Shown here: one piece after another, positions 59,598 through 64,000 of the stretch
Layout: each line of letters starts with the position of its first letter
How positions within the stretch are numbered: position 1 is the first letter of the stretch
From: Neomicrococcus aestuarii
Lineage (GTDB): Bacteria; Actinomycetota; Actinomycetes; Actinomycetales; Micrococcaceae
Length of the DNA: 64,000 nt
NCBI RefSeq assembly: GCF_014201135.1
Contig: NZ_JACHDR010000001.1
Coordinates: 930,001-994,000, forward strand
Direction of reading: 5' to 3'
Notes under the pieces: model-generated
What the model was told of the DNA's origin: nothing
Seen by the model: the letters and a program-made list of their open reading frames with translations, nothing else
The model's database searches: none
Made by a program: the position numbers and the translations under genes

Positions 59598-59842
59598 ATA
59601 TGACATTTAGAACTGACGCACGGCCGAAAAGGTCACGAAATAAAACACCTGCATGACAACACGGAACAAGACCAAAACGATCAAAAATATTGTGCGTGCT
59701 ATCACGAGCTCTATTGTGTATCCATCATCAGTAATGGTGTTGTGCATCGAGCCTTTTTCAGATCGCCGCACTCGACTCCCTCTTACATCCCTCTAGGCGC
59801 CTTCAGTCTCATCACTCGCGTCAAAGGGACCTTCGAAAGGAC
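59598..59842. other. Intergenic region between divergent hsdM and the permease gene
   Basis: About 245 bases, AT-rich, no gene. It probably contains the permease promoter; no specific box is certain. Confidence 0.45.
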
Positions 59843-61354
59843 GTGCACTTCGTGATCCCTTCAGATTCTTCACGAGAGTCCGCCTATAACCGGCCGGTGT
59901 CACCCGAAACCACAGCCGGTGTAGTAGTTCCCGCCGCTGGGCACAAGAAACTCAAGCCGCGCCACGTCACCATGATTACCCTCGGTGGAATCATCGGCGC
60001 GAGCCTCTTTGTGGGCTCCGGAAACGTGATCCGCGCCGTTGGCCCGGCCGCAGTGGTGTCCTACCTCATCGGTGGACTCTTGGTGTTCTTGGCTATGCGC
60101 ATGCTTGGCGAAATGGCCGCCGCACGCCCCGCGATTGGTTCCTTCATGGAATACGCCCGCGTGGGACTCGGCAACTGGGCCGCCTACCTGGTGGGCTGGC
60201 TGTACTGGTACTTCTGGGTGGGCGTTCTCGCCTACGAAGCAGTCTTGGGCGGCGAAACCATGCACGCATGGTTCACGTTCTTGCCGGCCTGGGCTTGGTC
60301 GCTGATCCTCATCCTGATCTTCATTGGCACCAACGCTGTCTCTGTCCGCACCTTCGGTGAAGTGGAATTCTGGCTCGCCAGCATCAAGGTCATCGCCATT
60401 GTGGTGTTCCTCGTGGCTGGCACGCTCTTCTCACTTGGCCTCTGGCCAGACTCCACCATTAGCGTTTCCAACCTGTGGGCTCATGGCGGCTTCGCCCCGA
60501 ACGGCTACACCGTAGCGTTCACCGGCGTGGCACTCGTGATCTTCTCCTACTTCGGTACAGAAATCGCCGTGATGGCAGCAGCTGAATCTGAGAACCCTGC
60601 CAAGGGCATCCGTCAGGCTTCCACCACCATCATCTGGCGCATCCTGCTCTTCTTCGTAGGCGCCATCTTGGTGATCACCATGGTGATCCCTTGGGACGAA
60701 CTGCCGAAGCCAACGGACGTCACCAATGCGCCGTTCACTTTGGTGTTCAGCATGCTCGGCTTGCCGGGTGCTGCTGTCATCATGCAGCTGATCATCTTCA
60801 CCGCCGTGATCTCTGTGCTGAACTCCGGTTTGTACTCGGCATCGCGTATGTTCGCCGCCCTTGCAGATCAGGGCTTCGCGCCGAAGATCATCTCCAAGCG
60901 CTCCAAGAATGGTGTGCCGATCTTCGCATTGCTCGCTTCCACCATTGGCGCCGTCGTGGCAACCATCGTGAACTTCGCGGCTCCTGATTCGGGCGTCTTC
61001 GACTTCATCATGAACTCGGCTGGTCTCGTTGCACTGTTCGTCTACGCTTTCATTGCGCTGACCCAGATGCGTATCCGCCAGAAGATGACCAAGGAAGAGG
61101 TTGCCAACCTCAAGCTCAAGGTCTGGCTGCACCCGTGGCTGAACATTGTGCTGTTCGCGGCTATCGCCTTCATCATCATTGTCATGCTGACCACCGAGTC
61201 CGGTCGCACCCAGGTGTGGACCAGCCTCATCGCCACCGCTGTTCTGGTCTTGTTCTGGCCTCTCGTTCGCAAGAACTTGGCCAAGCGCAAGCCTCAGAAG
61301 ACCGAAGGCATCCTTGCTGACGAGCGCTCCGGAGAGCACATCTCCGAGCACTAA
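59843..61354 (+). CDS. Amino-acid permease (APC superfamily, GabP/AnsP-like)
   Basis: About 500 residues with twelve hydrophobic helices. KPRHVTMITLGGIIGASLFV, with GSGNVIRAVGPAAVVSYLIG next, is the APC helix-1 substrate motif, and FSYFGTEIAVMAAAESENPA KGIR-type text with the later QLIIFTAVISVLNSGLYSAS confirms the amino-acid transporter branch. Substrate may be GABA, aromatic or branched amino acids and cannot be chosen here. Two GTG starts exist; AAAGG at 59836-59840 fits the second (59852) better than the first. Followed by a strong terminator. Confidence 0.9.
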   Translation: MHFVIPSDSSRESAYNRPVSPETTAGVVVPAAGHKKLKPRHVTMITLGGIIGASLFVGSGNVIRAVGPAAVVSYLIGGLLVFLAMRMLGEMAAARPAIGSFMEYARVGLGNWAAYLVGWLYWYFWVGVLAYEAVLGGETMHAWFTFLPAWAWSLILILIFIGTNAVSVRTFGEVEFWLASIKVIAIVVFLVAGTLFSLGLWPDSTISVSNLWAHGGFAPNGYTVAFTGVALVIFSYFGTEIAVMAAAESENPAKGIRQASTTIIWRILLFFVGAILVITMVIPWDELPKPTDVTNAPFTLVFSMLGLPGAAVIMQLIIFTAVISVLNSGLYSASRMFAALADQGFAPKIISKRSKNGVPIFALLASTIGAVVATIVNFAAPDSGVFDFIMNSAGLVALFVYAFIALTQMRIRQKMTKEEVANLKLKVWLHPWLNIVLFAAIAFIIIVMLTTESGRTQVWTSLIATAVLVLFWPLVRKNLAKRKPQKTEGILADERSGEHISEH

Positions 61355-61381
61355 AAGCTCAACGCATCAACACATGCGAAG

Positions 61382-61419
61382 ATGGGCCCAGTAGCGGAAT
61401 CAACCGCGACTGGGCCCAT
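61382..61419 (+). terminator. Intrinsic terminator of the permease gene
   Basis: ATGGGCCCAGT (61382-61392) pairs exactly with ACTGGGCCCAT (61409-61419), followed by TCTTTT. Typical terminator. Confidence 0.85.
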
Positions 61420-61466
61420 TCTTTTGGGTCACTCCGTACAAAACGGACGAATCAGCGGGAGCACCC

Positions 61467-61874
61467 ATGAAGACACTGCATCTCAACGGATCCCTCATTC
61501 ACTCCATCCCCACGTTCTATGATCAGATCAACCTGATGCTAGAACGCGAGAAGACGTGGAACATCGGGCCCAGCTTGGACGCGCTCAACGACGCCTTGTA
61601 CGAAGTGCCGGAGGATCAGGGCGACAGCGATAAACCCACCGCCGACGCTTCCGCCACAGTGCACTGGCATGACCACGAGCACTCCCGCGAGGCGCTCGGT
61701 TTCGCCGCCACGGAGCGGTGGTTCCTGGAGAAGCTCGAGAGCCAAGGCCGGTTCAACATGGGCAGTCTTCAAAAGCAGCTAGATGACCTCCGTGCGGGCA
61801 CAGGTCCCACCTACTTCGAGATCATTCTGGAGATCTTCGCAGATCACCCGTCCATCAACTTGATTCTGGATTAG
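61467..61874 (+). CDS. Barstar-family protein (orphan)
   Basis: 135 residues. The barstar fold is recognisable: MKTLHLNGSLIHSIPTFYDQ, INLMLEREKTWNIGPSLDAL (first strand and helix with the Leu/Asp pattern) and NDALYEV. A longer acidic middle part (DQGDSDKPTADASATVHWHD) is inserted before the last helix and strand FEIILEIFADH. Barstar neutralises the secreted RNase barnase; no barnase-type RNase gene is near, so it may protect against a foreign RNase. RBS is GGGAGC near the ATG. Confidence 0.8.
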   Translation: MKTLHLNGSLIHSIPTFYDQINLMLEREKTWNIGPSLDALNDALYEVPEDQGDSDKPTADASATVHWHDHEHSREALGFAATERWFLEKLESQGRFNMGSLQKQLDDLRAGTGPTYFEIILEIFADHPSINLILD

Positions 61875-61895
61875 CCGCTTCCGGCGAGGAGCCGA

Positions 61896-62885
61896 TTACA
61901 TCCCCGTCAAGCCCACCATCTTTCCGCGAGCATGCCCTTCTTCCATGCGCGCATGCGCTTCTTGAATATCGGCGATATCAAACGTCGAGTCCACGGGAAC
62001 CTGAGCCTTACCGGCGGCCACATCGTCGAGGAAACCCTGCAGCACATCGGCTGGCAGATCCTCGGAGTTACCCGAGTACGCCGTCAAACGCACACCGCGG
62101 GGCAAGTAGTCGATGGGGTAAAAGTCCTTGACGGTCCACTCGTTGGACAGCATCCCGGTGAAACACGTGACACCGTGCACCCGCACAGCACGCAACGTAT
62201 CCTGCAACGTCGGCGTGCCCACGAGCTCCAGCGCGCAATCCACCCCGCTGGGAATGAGCTCGCGCACCTTGGGCGAGACTGCGCCGTCGTCCACTACAAC
62301 GTGATCAACCCCAATGGCCGTGAGCGCCTCCGCCTTCGCCGGATTGCGCGTGGTGGACAGGACCGTGAGGCCGTGGCGCTTGGCAAGGATCGCCGCAGCC
62401 ATACCCACCGAGGAGGTGCCGCCGCGGATCAGGATGCTCTGGCCCGGCTGCATATCCAGGCCCACTGTGAGGGAACCGTATGCGGTCCTCAGCATCTCCG
62501 GCACAGCACCGAGGGTCGCCCAGTCCAGGTCCGAGCGGAATGGAATGACCTGCGAGCGCGGGACCACGGTGTACTCGGCGTAGCCGCCGTCGAAGGAACG
62601 GCCCATGCCGCCCATCATCGTCATGACTTGTTGGCCCAGTTCAAACGTTCCGGATGGATCGAGGTCAACTACGCCCGTGGCCTCGATGCCCAAGACGCGC
62701 GGGAACGTCACGGCGTCGCCGGCGAAACCTAAGCGGGTGTGCAGTTCGGATCGGTTCAACCCGAACGCCTTCACTTTGATACGGACCCAGCCTGGGCGCG
62801 GTTCGGGAACCGGAATTTCTTGTAGGCGGAGGTTGGTTACGGGGCCCGGGGCGTCCAGTACGACGGCGCGCATCCTTTGATTCAC
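61896..62885 (-). CDS. MDR-family oxidoreductase (quinone-oxidoreductase-like)
   Basis: 329 residues. GroES-like N-terminus (LRLQEIPVPEPRPGWVRIKV, FGLNRSELHTRLGF), then the NADPH fold SILIRGGTSSVGMAAAILAK (A-x-x-G-x-x-G-like). The zinc-binding Cys/His set of alcohol dehydrogenases is absent, which places it in the zinc-free quinone oxidoreductase branch. It likely reduces quinones or enones with NADPH. Lies between barstar and the ABC gene on the opposite strand. The substrate is unknown. Confidence 0.88.
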   Translation of the reverse strand: MNQRMRAVVLDAPGPVTNLRLQEIPVPEPRPGWVRIKVKAFGLNRSELHTRLGFAGDAVTFPRVLGIEATGVVDLDPSGTFELGQQVMTMMGGMGRSFDGGYAEYTVVPRSQVIPFRSDLDWATLGAVPEMLRTAYGSLTVGLDMQPGQSILIRGGTSSVGMAAAILAKRHGLTVLSTTRNPAKAEALTAIGVDHVVVDDGAVSPKVRELIPSGVDCALELVGTPTLQDTLRAVRVHGVTCFTGMLSNEWTVKDFYPIDYLPRGVRLTAYSGNSEDLPADVLQGFLDDVAAGKAQVPVDSTFDIADIQEAHARMEEGHARGKMVGLTGM

Positions 62886-63020
62886 TGCATCTCTCCTGTT
62901 ATATGAAATCTAAATAAGTGGAATGGGATTCGCGTTGCTTCTGTTTTAGAAAGTAGCATCAAGAGTCAGACGGCTGTTCTGGTGCACTAAGCTGCGGCAG
63001 ACAAGGGAAGGAGTCCACGA

Positions 63021-63833
63021 GTGATTCGCTTCGAGGACGTGTCCAAGACTTACCCTGGAGAATCTGCGGCGGTATCCGGCTTCTCTCTTGAAATTCCATC
63101 ACGCCGCTCCGTTGTTTTGGTGGGTTCATCCGGTTCCGGCAAGACCACCCTCTTGCGCATGGTGAACCGCATGGTGGATCCCACGAGCGGCCGCGTGCTC
63201 ATCGACGATCTCGACGTCCGGGACGCAAACCCCGTACTTTTGCGCCGATCCATCGGCTACGTCCTGCAGCAGGGTGGGCTACTCCCCCACCGCACAGTGC
63301 TCGATAACATCGCCACGGTTCCCGTGCTCAACGGTGTCTCGCGCGCGAAGGCGCGAACGGATGCGCTCGGCTTGCTGGAGCGAGTGGGTCTCTCTGAATC
63401 TCTCGCGAAGCGTTACCCCGCCGAGCTTTCGGGCGGTCAGCAACAGCGCGTAGGCGTGGCCCGGGCGCTAGCCTCTGACCCCAACATCTTGCTCATGGAC
63501 GAGCCCTTCGGCGCAGTGGACCCCATTGTGCGCCGCGAGCTTCAAGACGAACTATTGCGACTCCAAGCTGACTTGGGCAAAACCATCCTGTTCGTCACGC
63601 ATGACATTGACGAAGCGTTTTTGCTCGGCGATCAAGTGGTGGTGCTGCGCGAACACGGGCGCATCGCCCAGCAGGGTACGCCCGAGGAAATTTTGGCTCA
63701 CCCGGCGGACGACTTCGTGCGCGATTTCATTGGCGCCGACCAAGCCCAACGCACACTGAGCATCAAGAACGTTGGCGGTCAGGACATTGCCGTGGATGGC
63801 AACGGGAAGCCGGTGGGAGTTTTCCGCTCATGA
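63021..63833 (+). CDS. ABC transporter ATP-binding protein (osmoprotectant/betaine type)
   Basis: 270 residues. Walker A VLVGSSGSGKTTLLRMVNRM, the Q-loop VLQQGGLLPHRTVLDNIATV, signature LSGGQQQRVGVARALASDPN, Walker B LLMDEPFGAVDP, and the H-loop VTHDIDEAF. The MVNRMVDPTSGRVLID stretch is typical of ProV/OpuCA ATPases for compatible solutes. The C-terminal CBS-like domain of OpuCA is missing. GGAAGGAG precedes the GTG start. It overlaps the following permease gene by ATGA. Confidence 0.92.
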   Translation: MIRFEDVSKTYPGESAAVSGFSLEIPSRRSVVLVGSSGSGKTTLLRMVNRMVDPTSGRVLIDDLDVRDANPVLLRRSIGYVLQQGGLLPHRTVLDNIATVPVLNGVSRAKARTDALGLLERVGLSESLAKRYPAELSGGQQQRVGVARALASDPNILLMDEPFGAVDPIVRRELQDELLRLQADLGKTILFVTHDIDEAFLLGDQVVVLREHGRIAQQGTPEEILAHPADDFVRDFIGADQAQRTLSIKNVGGQDIAVDGNGKPVGVFRS

Positions 63834-64000
63834 ATTGGCTGAGTCTGAATTGGGAGCAAGTGGTGGAGCTCTCTCGAGAACACCTGTTGCTGACAATTCC
63901 AGCCGTCCTCATCAGCGTGCTTCTTGCTATCCCGATCGGACGCCTTGCCTACCGCATTCCGAATCTTGGCGGACCGCTCTTGGTTGCCGCAAGCTTGCTC
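63830..64000 (+). CDS. Osmoprotectant ABC transporter permease, N-terminal part
   Basis: The frame begins at ATG 63830 inside the stop of the ATPase gene (ATGA) and is open to the window end: MNWLSLNWEQVVELSREHLL, LTIPAVLISVLLAIPIGRLA and YRIPNLGGPLLVAASLL. The first membrane helix and the LAIPIGRLAYR loop are typical of OpuCB-type permeases. Only 57 residues are visible. Substrate-binding and second permease genes presumably follow outside. Confidence 0.88.
   Translation, partial: MNWLSLNWEQVVELSREHLLLTIPAVLISVLLAIPIGRLAYRIPNLGGPLLVAASLL

Noticed and set aside
1-64000. CRISPR arrays, tRNA and rRNA genes
   Set aside because: Looked for regularly spaced repeats, tRNA acceptor/TPsiC patterns and rRNA cores; none seen. 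A tRNAscan/CMsearch run would be decisive.

Overview
The window is chromosomal DNA of a high-GC Gram-positive actinobacterium, most likely a member of the Micrococcaceae (Arthrobacter and relatives). The evidence is the core gene content and order: mutM-rnc-rpmF-DUF177, coaD, rsmD, recG, a DAK2 protein, an LCP protein, DUF3515, ddl, gpsA, plsC and murA. Other support comes from GTG/TTG starts, ATGA translational coupling and MerR, DUF305 and DUF3105 proteins of actinobacterial type. No rRNA, tRNA or CRISPR array was seen.

Layout. (1) 1-2.9 kb: end of a surface-polysaccharide region (two glycosyltransferase-type genes and an LCP ligase). (2) 3.2-26.9 kb: a genomic island that splits mutM. The old 3' end of mutM remains as a remnant at 3035-3235, and an intact mutM (26725-27657) lies at the other end. 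A 15-bp near-repeat marks the two junctions. The island carries a copper block: Cys/Asp and Met/His micro-proteins, YHS, DUF305, DUF3105, an exported BNR-like lipoprotein and a cupredoxin-CopA ATPase. It then carries DedA and VKOR, a second heavy-metal efflux operon (HMA chaperone plus an unusual YPC-type P-ATPase) behind a perfect MerR dyad, and a mer operon. Near the right end lie DUF3800, GIY-YIG and HEPN-like genes. It is full of single-base frameshifts, a nonsense codon, chimeric transposase debris and gene fragments, whereas the flanking core genes are intact. (3) 26.7-41.6 kb: housekeeping core. (4) 41.7-48.4 kb: a visibly AT-richer glycan cluster with two glycosyltransferases, a TupA-like ATP-grasp enzyme and two related alpha/beta-hydrolase proteins facing them. 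(5) 48.5-53.05 kb: two different IS3-family elements around a secreted-protein/small-acidic-protein pair. The second IS has beheaded a RelA/SpoT-domain gene that has a coupled small partner. (6) 53.7-59.5 kb: a complete type I restriction-modification operon (hsdM-hsdS-hsdR) with a repeated linker in HsdS. (7) 59.8-64 kb: amino-acid permease, orphan barstar-like protein, quinone-oxidoreductase-type MDR and the start of an osmoprotectant ABC operon cut by the window end.

How the genes may work together. Four dyads of the form ACTAT-N5-ATAGT sit in front of the copper micro-protein transcripts and the CopA gene, which suggests one repressor regulon whose repressor lies outside the window. Two MerR-type promoters with 20-bp spacers drive the chaperone/P-ATPase operon and the mer operon. 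The intact MerR at 21315 is the only full-length candidate regulator for them. The most interesting leads are the mutM-targeted island, the 19-residue Cys/Asp peptide, the IS-truncated RelA/SpoT pair and the secreted/acidic protein pair.
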